Shown here in pieces: positions 32,954 to 43,332 of a stretch of DNA of 64,000 nt. The stretch covers positions 58,080 through 122,079 of the forward strand of contig DF239783.1 of assembly GCA_000507305.1 (NCBI GenBank). The letters run 5' to 3'. The notes under the pieces are model-generated. The model was not told where the DNA came from, did not search any database, and was given only the letters and a program-made list of their open reading frames with translations. The position numbers were made by a program, and so were the translations under genes. Source of the stretch: Breviolum minutum Mf 1.05b.01 (lineage: Eukaryota > Sar > Dinophyceae > Suessiales > Symbiodiniaceae). Position 1 is the stretch's first letter. Every line of letters starts with the position of its first letter.

Positions 32954-33628
32954 AGAGAGATCGCGAGCAGTTGCAAAGGCACTTTCTGGTCCGTGAGTAT
33001 TTTCTGTGTTTCACTAGAATGAGCATGTCCAACCATTGAATAGTCAAGCTGACGTAATTTTGTTTGCTTTTCATAGATTTTCATAGAGTAACGTGACAAT
33101 CTTGAGGAAGAACTGAATCCCTGATTTCTTCATAACCAGTCTGTTCATTTGAAGCTTTGAGGATAACTTTCAGCCGTATTCAACTCATTCCCCCAAAGCT
33201 CACCAGCATTTAGACGCACGTTGGAACAGCTTGAAGCTCCAGTGCCCTGGTTTCTCAAGATCAGAAAGTTGAGTATGTCGTGCTGTGCCACCCGGGCAAT
33301 AAGGAGAACTTTCCACAAGAACTTGGAAGGCTACAGCCCACTGCTGAAGTTTATCACCGCAGCTTGACTCAAGCGGATAAAGTGCACGCTTGGATTCGGG
33401 TGATGTTGGCAGCGCCTCTGCTTTCTGGGGTTTTGCTTTCTTATTTGGGAAAGTTTGTCTGAACGGCCTGAGGTCAAGATCCTTGTTTCCTTTGCATATT
33501 TCCAGTGCCCTGGCAGGGAGGGATTGACGGTTGAATGCTGTTTGGTGTCATGCAAAGAAACAGACAAACTCGTCGAATGTATTCGAATATGCACTGATGG
33601 CATTCGGTCTGGATCAACCGGGAACTAG
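32954..33628 (+). CDS. multi-exon protein with membrane helix and Cys-rich end
   Basis: 32954-32988 follows a T-rich acceptor and reads RDREQLQRHFL. 33243 to about 33456 reads YVVLCHPGNKENFPQELGRL, VYHRSLTQADKVHAWIRVML and a hydrophobic LLSGVLLSYLGKF. 33506-33628 reads CPGREGLTVECCLVSCKETD to TAG. Joining 33456 to 33506 (donor GTCTGA) keeps phase 0. A competing frame at 33212-33370 (RRTLEQLEAPVPWFLKIRK) is also open. Confidence 0.4.
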
Positions 33629-33843
33629 ACCTGCTAGTAGAATTTGGCTCTACTGAGGAAAGGATGCTTCTACATCCTGCAAGCCTTGCAAAACACATTG
33701 CCCACAGAAACTTGAATTTGCCTTGAGTTTTTCATGTGTGTGTACTGTGCGTATGGTTGTGTTCGCGTATTGAGGTCTGTGTGGTGCAATAATTGTTTTG
33801 AACATGTTCCAGTACTTTTGGACTGTTGATGCCAAGAATACAT

Positions 33844-34042
33844 AGTCAAAGAAGCTATCTGGGTCTGTCTGGCATTTGTTGGCATCTTCACTTTTCGTGG
33901 GCCCTTTTGCTCACATGCGGAGGAAGGACAAAAGCTGGCAAAGTCAGTCCCTTTCTTCGGCCAGATCATGTTGCCTGGCTGGACATTTTCGTCGTTGACA
34001 TCAATTTCTGCTGGGTCTCGAAAGTTCAAAGACGGCAATTGA
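33844..34042 (+). CDS. membrane protein exon
   Basis: Reads KEAIWVCLAFVGIFTFRGPF followed by a hydrophilic loop AEEGQKLAKSVPFFGQIM and a Ser/Thr-rich end before TGA 34040. One transmembrane helix is likely. A second frame (GKVSPFLRPDHVAWLDIFVV) and a 135-codon minus-strand frame overlap; the plus frame given here has the best acceptor context. Confidence 0.35.
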
Positions 34043-34173
34043 CAATTCATTCGTGAAGTCTCTGAAGCTCCTTTCAAGTGGATTGCTTTCCATACATTCG
34101 GATGATGAAGGAATTTGAAGGATGTGTTTGAGATCTTTGTCCTTTCAATTTCAACTGCTGGTGTTCTCCAAGA

Positions 34174-34787
34174 TGAAGACGCAGGAAACCTTTGTGATGC
34201 TGGTAAACCTAGTTACAGACCTTTTCCCATTGTACCTGCCATTCTGAAAGACGGGGCTTGATTTACTGTACCTGTATTGACAGTATGAAGACATGTCAAA
34301 TATGATCCTGAAGACAGCACAGATTCATACTGCTGGTCTTGGCAGTTAGCAGGATGATGGAAGTTTGTTTTGCTTTTCTACTCCAAAAGCTTGCTAAGGC
34401 AGATGGATGATGATGCTTGTCATGAATTCATTCGTGTTTATTGATGTGTTTATGTGTTTGGTATGGGACATTGCATGGACGCTACACAGGCTTTAGTTAG
34501 AACCATGCAAAGAGGGAGAAAGCTTTGAACAACTCGTATGCGGGGAAAGCAGCTGAAAATGACGCTGGTCTCACATCTCTTTGAGGCTCACTTTGAACTC
34601 TTTTACTCGACGCTGATGGTGCCAATCCTGGTTGAATGGATTTTGGAGAAAGAAAGAGAGAGAGGGAGAGAGAGAGACAGAGAGGGCAGAAGTAATTTTC
34701 CAAAGTTTTTCCGCTTTTTAACAGTCTGCACCCTTGTTGGTACACCGCAAACACGAGCACAGGAGGTTGACAAATTCAAACTCGAAA
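34174..34787 (+). CDS. exons with in-frame (AG)n repeat
   Basis: 34174-34203 is a 30-nt exon with donor GTAAAC. 34555 to about 34700 follows AAGCAG and reads MTLVSHLFEAHFELFYSTLM and VPILVEWILEKE, then an Arg-Glu repeat coded by the (AG)n tract. 34763-34787 is a 25-nt exon (EVDKFKLE) between an AG/G acceptor and a GTAAGA donor. Confidence 0.4.
34652..34686 (+). repeat. (AG)n microsatellite, possibly coding
   Basis: A purine tract of AGAGAGAGGG type; in the frame of the flanking exon it codes for repeated Arg-Glu. Confidence 0.9.
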
Positions 34788-35285
34788 GTAAGATATAAAG
34801 CATTAGAGAAACAGCTTGACCGAAATGAATGAAATGAGAAGGATGCCAATCTTCTGTCTTTGGTGGATGAGACATTTAAGGTGGATGAGACATTTAATAT
34901 AATCATCCTCAAAGGCTATTGCGTGAGTTGCAAAATTGTCGGCCTTCGTGCCGAGAATCCACTGCCATCACACACGAGATTGAAACTCAACCATGGATTC
35001 GCTTCCCGATGATGATAAAGTTGTGAATTGACATCATGGACGCAGCAAAATCCAGAGCCTGTTGTTTCTAAAATTGTCATGAAATGACGAAACAAAAAGC
35101 CACTCATGTCGCAATGTCGAAGGAACATATAGTTCTGGAAGTGATGCCTTCAAATTGGTTTAGAGCAAGGTTACAAACTCTAGGCGCATTTCCATGTTGC
35201 TCAGGTGTCAGAGTGTTTTTTGGTGTCTGGACTACATTTGATTGCATGGCAAGCATCAGAGTCACTTGGCTAAAAAGGGGATGCA

Positions 35286-35518
35286 GGGTGACACAAACAG
35301 CAGCCAGAATTGCTGCAGAAGGGTTTCTTGATGCTTCTTGTTAAATTGAAATTGCGCGAAATTGATGTTCCTTTGGCTCCTTTGGCTCCTTTGGGTTGTC
35401 TTTTCATGTTGCTGGCACACTGAAGTACTGCTTGGTCTTGAGGGACTGGTACGAAAAAGCTCTGATCATTGATGAGACCAGCCCTCTGATGCCGGAAAAA
35501 TCCGAAGAGAAGGCTTAG
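35286..35518 (+). CDS. two short exons
   Basis: 35292-35344 reads VTQTAARIAAEGFLDASC and stop. 35426-35518 reads LVLRDWYEKALIIDETSPLM followed by a Glu/Lys tail and TAG 35516. The first may end earlier at an unseen donor. Confidence 0.4.
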
Positions 35519-35757
35519 TGACTTTGTGAGGAGAAAAAGGAGTGGCAGCAATTCGAAGCAGAACAGCGTGGCTGTGCAGATGATAACTTGTCATTTTAAG
35601 CTATCATCTATTCGTATATTATCATTATTTTGTTTGATTTCTGTTTTTTTTTCTAATGATTTTGTGAATCTTGGAATGGTATTGTGAGTTGAGCCTTCAA
35701 GCAGAGCATGTTAAAGTATCTCAAGATATGTTAAGGTGTCCTTGGTGTCCTTCACAG

Positions 35758-35839
35758 ATGTCAGGATTCCCAAGAATTGTGCCACTTAAGGCCCGAGGCT
35801 TGGAGATTCTTGACGAGGCTGGGCGGGCCATTGAAGGGA
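35758..35839 (+). CDS. exon, unknown protein
   Basis: After the acceptor CCTTCACAG the exon reads MSGFPRIVPLKARGLEILDE and AGRAIEG, ending at donor GTTTTC. It looks clearly coding. The Met is internal or a start; the acceptor directly before it favours an internal exon. Confidence 0.45.
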
Positions 35840-36622
35840 GTTTTCACATCATATTTCACATCATATTTCCTTCTGACATGTTGAGATCTCGGTTGTGCAT
35901 GGTACTTGAAATTAAAGCTTGACATGTTTCATCGGTTGTTTTAAAGTTGGTAATTTATGATTTTGATACGATTTCGATATGTTTTTGTCGTACTCTATCC
36001 AAGTGCTTTTGAATCTGATCGGATGTGCTTCTTCGTTCGGATGAAGCATGATGAAATGTGAAACACGACCAGACATCGCATGTGATAGCAGCCGCTGTCA
36101 TAATCGTCATTTCTTTTGCTCCAGCTGAAGTCTGAGCAACCAGCAAGCAAAGAGATGACAGACGAAAGCAGAGAACTGTTTGCCGATTTCAGTCGATTTC
36201 ATGCAGATTCCAATGTAATGCAACATCCATGATATGATATCAAACGATATCAAACGTCTAGACTTCAATTTCAAGATTCGTGTGAAATTCCCCCAGTCTA
36301 TTCGACTCGTGGTAGACCTTCCTAACAGTTTTCCTGGTACACAAACTTCCTGTATTTTCCAGTATCGGAGATGGTTTGTGACTGAAAGATGCAGGACAAT
36401 GCAAGTGTCCAACATCCTGGTAGTCAGAATTACATCCCCTTATTGGTGGTCTCCAACCAAGTCATACGGGGGAGATGTGTCCATGAATGAATGTTGGCTC
36501 GGGCAGAAGTTTGATAAGTTGATATTAGCGAAATTTAACGAAGTCTTTTCTGTGTTTGGCAGACATAAGGCCTGTGCACTTAGAGAGCTCCTGTTTTCTA
36601 CGCCAAGTGCACAGTGCGGGCC

Positions 36623-37308
36623 ATGCGTATCACCATACGATCGTTGAATGGCGAAAATGCCGAGCTCGATGTTGAACCTGACACTACCATTCTTGGACTA
36701 CGACAGTTTGTTGAGGATCGGACACAGATCAAAACAGACCAAAAGACTACAGTAAACTGCAGGAATGATCTAAGATTGAACAAGCAGTTCATCATAGTTC
36801 ATCTCTTAGACTTGACTTGATAAGGTCGAGTCCTCCCTTCCATAATCAGAGAGACTTGCGGACCGGTTTGGTTTTTGAACTTCTTGTTTCAAGAAGTCAG
36901 GATTTGATAGGATTTGTCTCAGGGATTTTCTGGAGTGAAAAGCATATTAAACAAAAATTGAATACGATGGGCCATCAAAGGCGCTTGAGAATTCCAACAT
37001 TTGAGATTCAATTTCAGGATTTTGCAAGGCAACTGTCGAGAATGTGCATGACACTGTAGTGACTGATATGACATCTCTGGACATCTCTGGACAACTCTGG
37101 ACAAAAACATGACACAGGATGCGTTGAAAATTCCAATTGCGGAGCAACGGTTGATCTACGCTGGGACGCAGCTGGAGGAGTTGGTGACGCCTCTGTGGCG
37201 CCAGCGGCGCAGCAGTGGAGCTTTGGCTGCTGCGTTGGGCCTCGACAAGCTGCCGGACGGCGCCCCGTTGACCTTGGAACACTACGGCCCCTCGACATGT
37301 CGTTAACA
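36623..37308 (+). CDS. ubiquitin-like protein, two exons
   Basis: Exon 1 from ATG 36623 reads MRITIRSLNGENAELDVEPD then TTILGLRQFVEDRT, matching the first half of the ubiquitin fold. Exon 2 from 37118 reads DALKIPIAEQRLIYAGTQLE, matching the IPPDQQRLIFAGKQLE segment. Then about 26 residues (VTPLWRQRRSSGALAAALG) interrupt the fold before DGAPLTLEHYG, which matches the DGRTLSDYN segment. The frame ends GPSTCR and TAA at 37306, so the C-terminal strand and Gly-Gly are missing unless another exon follows. Without Gly-Gly it could not be conjugated. The intron about 36728-37117 is flanked by a 7-bp direct repeat GACACAG, so its exact border is ambiguous. Could be a ubiquitin-like domain of a larger protein, or a decaying copy. 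Confidence 0.75.
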
Positions 37309-37916
37309 TCACTCGTTAAAACAGACAACTGAACTGATATCAACTGATGTTCTCGGGGTCGATTTCGAGGACGGATTGAGAAATGATCATTAAAGTAGAA
37401 TGACTGCTTGTATACAGAAGAATCGGCTCAGTTCAATGTGGAATGATCGTAACTCTGAACATGTTTTGGGAATCTAATATGGAATGGTGATGTACTCAAA
37501 CAGGTAAAAGATTTCAAAAGATCGTAGGAGTTCCTTTTGTTTCGATTCTGCGTTTGTCCATGCAATGTCCTGTCATTAATATGACAAGATATGACAAATA
37601 GATACAAATAGATACTGTGACAATAATATTATGAGATAATTGCTTGGATAACTTGGATATATATGATTGGTCTGCATTCCTCGGCCTTTGGGCGAAGGAG
37701 TGTGCAAGAGTCAGAAGGGACATGGAAGGATCCAAGTTGTTAGGGCGATCTGTTCTTCGCCAACTCTTGCGGGGCGTCTGCAAAAGCTCGAATAGGTGAT
37801 AGAAGGGTCCTTTTTGATTGATGCTTTTCACATCTTTTCACTTTGGACTTGTTCTGAAGCGTTTGTACACTGATAATTGCCCATTTTGCATCATTTTGCT
37901 ATCGTTCTGCCTGCAG

Positions 37917-38125
37917 AAGTCTCCATTGCACAAGCCTTGAGGTGTCTGGAATTCTTCCTGCATTTTCCCTTGTGCACAGTGGACCGAGGTATCCAAAAGG
38001 GCTCCGTCTTGAACGTCGTGCGAAAAGTTTCATTGGACCAAACACGAAGCGCTGCCTGTGCAGAGTCATTGTCTCGTGGCAGCCTGCGAGAACCTGGCCA
38101 CAGCCGCCCTATCACTTGCTTGTAG
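37917..38125 (+). CDS. terminal exon, unknown protein
   Basis: After the acceptor CTGCCTGCAG, reads SIAQALRCLEFFLHFPLCTV, then GSVLNVVRKVSLDQTRSAAC and a Ser/Arg end; TAG 38123. A donor GTATCC at 37986 is possible. A second frame (RYPKGLRLERRAKSFIGPNT) overlaps the 3' part. Confidence 0.4.
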
Positions 38126-38318
38126 CAAACAGTTTTATTCATTTTACCTTGTTGCGTTTGTTATGTTTGCATTTGTTTGCTCTTTTTAATCTTTCAGTTC
38201 TTTTTGATTTAATTGGGTTCTTATTGTTTCAACATGTTTCGAACCTAAGGTCATGATTTTGTAGATATGCTTTGATACAGATTAAAGTGAAGAATGCATA
38301 TAGATGTATGCAAAACTA

Positions 38319-38515
38319 TGAGGTCCGGTGGTGGGACCACCCGTGACACAGCTCCCAGCGGCGGCTCCGTGCGCTCCGTGCGCTCCCTGCACTCCGTGTG
38401 GTGTGGGGCCGAGTCCAGCACAGCTCGAGGCATTGAACGACTTGGAGCTCCTCGTCTCTTGGCCAAAAGAAAAACGACGTGGGATCTGAAAATTGGAAGA
38501 ACTATGGAAAGATAA
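38319..38515 (+). CDS. small Gly/Ser/Arg-rich ORF
   Basis: ATG 38319 opens MRSGGGTTRDTAPSGGSVRS, a locally GC-rich segment with a 9-bp repeat (CTCCGTGCG), and continues with GIERLGAPRLLAKRKTTW to TAA 38513. Could be a first exon or small gene. Confidence 0.35.
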
Positions 38516-38704
38516 GATGATATCATAAGACAGTGCAATCTGATCAACGTGATTTTCATTTGCATTGCAAAAATAAGTGCCACGCAGTGTCACTATTTTG
38601 CACGATGTTCTATGCCAGTGAAGGGATGATATACTCGAAATTTAGGTACCCAGATTAAGGGCAGGCTTGCTCGAACGGTGGAAACTCAAAGGTTCAGCTT
38701 GTCA

Positions 38705-38957
38705 CAGTTTTATGTATGAAGCCTCGTCCTACAGACAGCAGGTATTGTTGCGTCCCTTGCTACGGAAGCGCCCGACACTTCGTGCCGCTCTCCTGGCAGA
38801 AGCAGGTGAACCCGTTGCAGCCTACAATCCACCAGCATTGGGCCATGATGGAATATGGCAACGAGGGGAACGATGTTTAGTTTGGTCCAACTCTGCACAA
38901 AGATGGTGCAACTTGGCATCAATTTCAACGCAAAGACTGGCTTGCTTGTTAATTTAG
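38705..38957 (+). CDS. coding exon
   Basis: Reads MYEASSYRQQVLLRPLLRKR, then AALLAEAGEPVAAYNPPALG and GERCLVWSNSAQRWCNLASI, ending at TAG near 38955. The G-x-C-L-V-W-S-x-S-x3-W spacing resembles short SH3-like modules but this is only an impression. Confidence 0.35.
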
Positions 38958-39502
38958 ACGTGAAATATTTATATGATCTATATTATATATATATATGTAT
39001 TGTGTTTTCAAATAATTGGAGTGTGGAGACTTGATGTTGGTTGACCCATGATACTGCCAAGCGTATGTTTATCATCATGTGTATCAATGTATACTATACA
39101 ATATACATTATCATGGAATAGTGACATTATTCTGAATGTATTTAATGCATGAACTCTATATATTCAGAAGCGTAATATAGCGTAATCATTGTGATTGATT
39201 GTACTGGGGAATGGGCCGTGTTTATTCGTTTATGTTCCCAAAGACTGAAGCGGGCAATGGTTGCTATACGATGGAAAGATAGCACAAGCATGGGTGGTTT
39301 GTACTTGCGGATGCCGCTCGAGAGCAACATAGTTGCACACTTGGCGAACGCCAATGCAAGTAGTTTTATCACAACGTATTGCAAAAAAAAACAATGACGC
39401 CCCAAGCCGGATAGGGAAATGCCTTGTTCGAAAGGATCAACAAATTCAACTAGAGGCTAGCAGAGGCTTGAGCTTTGAACATGTTTGAGCTGTGCGTCTA
39501 AG

Positions 39503-39636
39503 GCGATGGTGAAGTCATGCAAGTGGCTCGAGAATTGGTCGACGGCAAGATCCCAGAAGGATCTGTAGAGGTGTCCTTCGAGCTGGGACGAAAATGGATT
39601 GCACCGCAGGACTTGGCCAAAGCGCTGAGGCGGTGA
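39503..39636 (+). CDS. terminal exon, unknown protein
   Basis: After a CTAAG/G acceptor the frame reads DGEVMQVARELVDGKIPEGS, VEVSFELGRKWIAPQDLA and KALRR, with TGA 39634. Good codon character and no competing frame. Function unknown. Confidence 0.45.
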
Positions 39637-40106
39637 AGCAACAAAGCGACCATGTCACCATGACTATGCCAGATGCGCCATGGCAAGACATCTAAGCCAA
39701 CGAAACCATGATTGTTGACATCGACTCTGTTCTTTGATGCAAAAGGGCATGTGGTCCAAGATGACACAGCAAATCACAAGCCAAAATGAAGTGCTCGGGC
39801 CTGCGTTGCTGCAGTGGATGCTTGGAGTATGTTGAATATGTTGACTGACGTTTGGAATGCAACAGTTTTCCAATGGCATGGGCGCTGCTTGTGTAGGCGT
39901 CCCGTCGTGCTGTTCCCTTCATAAGATCCTCGCGTCTCCATTAATATCCTCTAGGCAATCCATTAAGCATTTTCAAGCCTTCTTATCACCTGTTTGGTGT
40001 GAATTTTGTTTATTTCGTTTGATATTTGTGTTGTTTGTCTCCTTGCATTGTGACTCTGTGTTTGGTTTCCTGCTTCGATTCTAAAGGCCTTTTGTGTTTC
40101 TGCCAG

Positions 40107-40235
40107 GTGGAGAGGCAAGGCATGGCCCTGATAGATCCGAGTCGCTACGCCCGAGAGTTGGCGGCTGAGGAAGAGAAGGCGCACTTTGCACACATGGCGA
40201 ACACGAGCGGACCACAACTTGACAACTTGCCCTGA
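40107..40235 (+). CDS. terminal exon, Glu/Ala-rich
   Basis: Acceptor TTTCTGCCAG/G, then VERQGMALIDPSRYARELAA, EEEKAHFAHMANTSGPQLD and TGA 40233. Followed by AT-rich DNA, so a real 3' end is likely. Confidence 0.5.
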   Translation: MERQGMALIDPSRYARELAAEEEKAHFAHMANTSGPQLDNLP

Positions 40236-40539
40236 TAGAATAAATCATGATTTAGCACATCATGCTAGAGTGCTTTGTCATGCTTTGTGATGGTATGGTA
40301 TGATAGGATTTGATACAGAACCATAAAATCCTCCGGTTAAAGATGTAATATTGTATATAACATAATCAAAGACTTTAACGACAGGCGTGGTTCAAGTTGG
40401 AAGTTTTAGAGAGCCGAAATGCCTCGAATGCATTGGAATACCTTTGTTGCTGACATGATTTGTTCTCGTGCAGGTTTTCCCTCAAAGGTGAGCCTCTTTA
40501 CCTTAATCTCTGCGGAGATTCACCAAGATCATTTCAGAG

Positions 40540-40904
40540 CGTTTGGAAAAGCTTCACCGAGATCAGCAGTTGAAGTGAAGAGAAAAACACAGAACATATG
40601 AAAATAAACCATGTCTTTCATGTCTTTCATGTTTTCCCATTGGAGACTTTCAATATGCGAGGGGTTTGTGGCAATCTTTTCCAGTCAAAGGAGGACTCAG
40701 AATCAGCATCATGTGGAGGTTTGCAGTGCTTGTGAAGAACAATGTGAAACGATCGTTGGGGAGAAACGGGAAGCGATTCAGATTACCAACTCACACGTGT
40801 GGTACTGTGGTAGTGACATCTAGCATTGTAGAGATTTCCCTGCAGAGCATTTCAAGATTCAAGAAGATGGCTCAGCAGCGCATTCATCTAACACGTGTGG
40901 GGTA
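40540..40904 (+). CDS. three short exons
   Basis: About 40540-40577 reads RLEKLHRDQQLK after ATCATTTCAG (two other frames are open here). About 40687-40800 reads QHHVEVCSACEEQCETIVGE with a CxxC pair. About 40841-40904 reads HFKIQEDGSAAHSSNTCG with donor GTACGA. Order and joins not resolved. Confidence 0.35.
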
Positions 40905-41110
40905 CGAATGAGGACAAGCTGTTCTGATAGAGGCATGGAGATGACAGACTCAAGAGGTCTAGCAAGATCTCAAAGACATTCTGGATGTCGTTTGGATCTT
41001 CAGATTCTTTTGCTAGCTTCCCAGAATTCAGCTCAGTCTTTCTCTCATGTACTCATACTGACTGTTTTCTGTTGAACTATGTTGAACTGAATTTTTGGCA
41101 AAACTGTTAG

Positions 41111-41302
41111 CTTATTGAAACTGAGACGACTTTGGAGGTAGAACACGAAGATAGGACGACCAAGATATGCAAACGACTTGGAGAACTTTTGGAACACTTG
41201 CAGAACGCTGGCAGAGCGATGGGTTTTGGTTTGCTCCACAGCTTGGCAGATCAGGCGGCCGGTTTTGGTTATTTGCTGTTCCTAAGACATCTCGGTTTTT
41301 GA
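41111..41302 (+). CDS. helical exon with stop
   Basis: After AACTGTTAG, reads LIETETTLEVEHEDRTTKIC, KRLGELLEHLQNAGRAMGFG and HSLADQAAGFGYLLFLRHLG, TGA 41300. Two overlapping frames (an 85-codon plus frame and a long minus frame) are judged shadows. Confidence 0.45.
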   Translation, partial: LIETETTLEVEHEDRTTKICKRLGELLEHLQNAGRAMGFGLLHSLADQAAGFGYLLFLRHLGF

Positions 41303-42018
41303 TGTTTTTGGACTCAGACCTGTGGAAGAAAAGGGGTAACAATCCGGACAGCGTGCAACATTTTGTTTGGATTGCAAGGTGGGCTTGTGGCTCGATTCTC
41401 AGAGATTGGATTTCCACAAGATAATTGGCTGGCAACAGTAATTCGTGCAGAGAAGAAGTGAAGATCACCGTCATTTTGATGCACAGTGTAAGCATCGAGA
41501 CAGAAGAGGCCAAAGCCACACATGCTGCACTCGATATTAGTCCATGTTTCAAGTGAAACGGATGTAAAACGGTTTGCCGTGGAGTTTGAAAGCTCGTACA
41601 ATTGTGAGAGCAATGGATCATGACGAGCATGGCTCTTCCCGGATCCAACAGAAAACCTGTACCGGGTCAAAGATATGTAAACGTTATGTCTAGAAGTGTA
41701 TAGATAATATGCATAATGTATTTATATATATATATATATGACATTAAAAAAATGCATATAAATGCAAAATAAGAGTTGAGAATTGATGGCCAGAGCAAGC
41801 CTTTCACATTGTGAGGCCACATTCTTCTACAGGGCGCTCGCGTTTAGCGGATTCCTTTGAGGTCAAGTTCGGGTCAATTCAAACATGGTCGAATTCGCAA
41901 AGTGGCTACTGTGCCTGCAGTTTTTGATATCATATTTTCATACACTTAATCATTCATCAGCTTTTTCATACCATGATTTTCAAAAGATTGAACGGCTAAC
42001 TTGGCGACACTTCTGCAG

Positions 42019-42200
42019 GCAATGTTATGCCTCTGGTGGGACATGGATCATGGACCTTCATGATTTTACATATGGATCTTCACAGTCCCGTATGTTCTGC
42101 AGTCTTGACATTTAGCAAGTTGTTCACAGTGCCACGATATGGCATGCCATCGTTTGGTGTTGGACTTTCTGATCGGATGGAACACATGTTTGAGGTCTAA
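42019..42200 (+). CDS. exon with two open frames
   Basis: After CTTCTGCAG/G one frame runs 59 codons (NVMPLVGHGSWTFMILHMDL to DRMEHMFEV, TAA 42198). Another starts QCYASGGTWIMDLHDFTYGS and ends near 42115. Confidence 0.35.
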
Positions 42201-42439
42201 TCCAGAGTCTTGGGGGTCAAATTGAAACATTTCACACGGAAATCATGGGAAATCCCTTATTTGCAATCTCATGTTTGCAAGCTTCACCGGGTTCCTCCCT
42301 TTGTTCATCTCTTGATGGCGATCATGCAGTGACACCAGTACAATCAAGAGTTTCCATTCTTGTCCCTCCTGATTAGCCTGGTAGAAATTCTGATTCGGCA
42401 TTAAGATTTTAGAATTTTATTCATGTTTCGGTTTGTCAG

Positions 42440-42588
42440 TGTTTCCGGCAAAACAAACTCCCTTCACATTGGCAAAGGCGGCCCCAGCCAATGCAGCAGT
42501 GGTCGCAGCCCAAGAAAAATTCAGGAAGTGTTGCAGGGATAGCCGAGTGTCTTTTGTTTATCTCAAAAAGAGTTTGCCGCCACTTTGA
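42440..42588 (+). CDS. terminal exon, Ala/Lys helix
   Basis: Acceptor GTTTGTCAG; reads FPAKQTPFTLAKAAPANAAV, VAAQEKFRKCCRDSRVSFVY and LKKSLPPL, TGA 42586. A second frame (WQRRPQPMQQWSQPKKNSGS) is also open but less regular. Confidence 0.4.
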
Positions 42589-42979
42589 TAGGTCATGTTG
42601 TATTGATTGATGTTTGGCGTTTGAAGTATAGATCTTGTGCTATGGTCATGGGTACCTGATGGAACCTCTGCAGTGCGATGGGGGGATTCTTTATGATACA
42701 ACCAGCACGTATGAGTCTTGCAACTGTGTCAGTACAAACTGTCAATACAAATATGATCTAACAAGCGTTTGTTTTTCAAGACATTGAAACTGTGCAATCA
42801 TTTGGAAACATCAAGCAGCCATTCATGGGATATTTGTTCGTACTGTAACCTTTGATGGCCATTTGGGCCATGTATTGGCTCAGTGCTCCAGGGTGGTACT
42901 GATGGCCATATGACGCCACTGGACTTGAATGTTGACCTAGTTCCTCCATGCTTTTCTCAGTGCACAGCGCTAACTCTTC

Positions 42980-43002
42980 CTGGGGTGTACCTTACACCCC
43001 AG
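42980..43002. repeat. 10-bp perfect inverted repeat (hairpin)
   Basis: CTGGGGTGTA, a 3-base loop, then TACACCCCAG. The left flank CTCTTC continues a segment found inverted near 52935-52955. Confidence 0.85.
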
Positions 43003-43072
43003 TAGTATCCACTCCTATCGGTTGACCTATCGGAAACGATCTTAATTTCGTGTCATTTCATGTACTGCGCAG

Positions 43073-43183
43073 AATATTGCACCAATCATCAGCAAAGTTC
43101 AGAGGTTCCAGCGGGCAAAGGAGGTTGGCAACCCGTTGGCTGGATTGCTGGCTGGGCGATGCAATATTTTCATAAAATCGTGA
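43073..43183 (+). CDS. terminal exon, helical
   Basis: Acceptor ACTGCGCAG; reads NIAPIISKVQRFQRAKEVGN, PLAGLLAGRCNIFIKS, TGA 43181. Confidence 0.4.
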   Translation, partial: NIAPIISKVQRFQRAKEVGNPLAGLLAGRCNIFIKS

Positions 43184-43259
43184 ATAGATGTAAATAGATT
43201 ATCAAAGGAAGTTTAGTGGCAAACTTCCGATATACGAACTTTTGGGTAGCCCGACAGGA

Positions 43260-43332
43260 ATAGTAGTCCTAGCAGTAGCAGTCCTAGTAGTAGTAGTCCT
43301 AGTACTAGTAGTCCTAGTAGTAGTAGTCGTAG
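43260..43332 (+). repeat. AGT/CCT tandem repeat beside assembly gap
   Basis: Degenerate repeat of AGTAGTAGTCCT units (15-bp higher order) running directly into the run of N at 43333-43923. The array probably continues into the gap and caused it. Confidence 0.9.

Noticed and set aside
36234..36647. 137-codon plus-strand ORF before the ubiquitin-like gene
   Set aside because: It overlaps the ubiquitin-like start in another frame; an ORF of this length is expected a few times by chance in 64 kb. Kept as possible but not annotated.
41112..41648. 178-codon minus-strand ORF
   Set aside because: It overlaps a better plus-strand exon (41111-41302) and its composition is that of a shadow frame.
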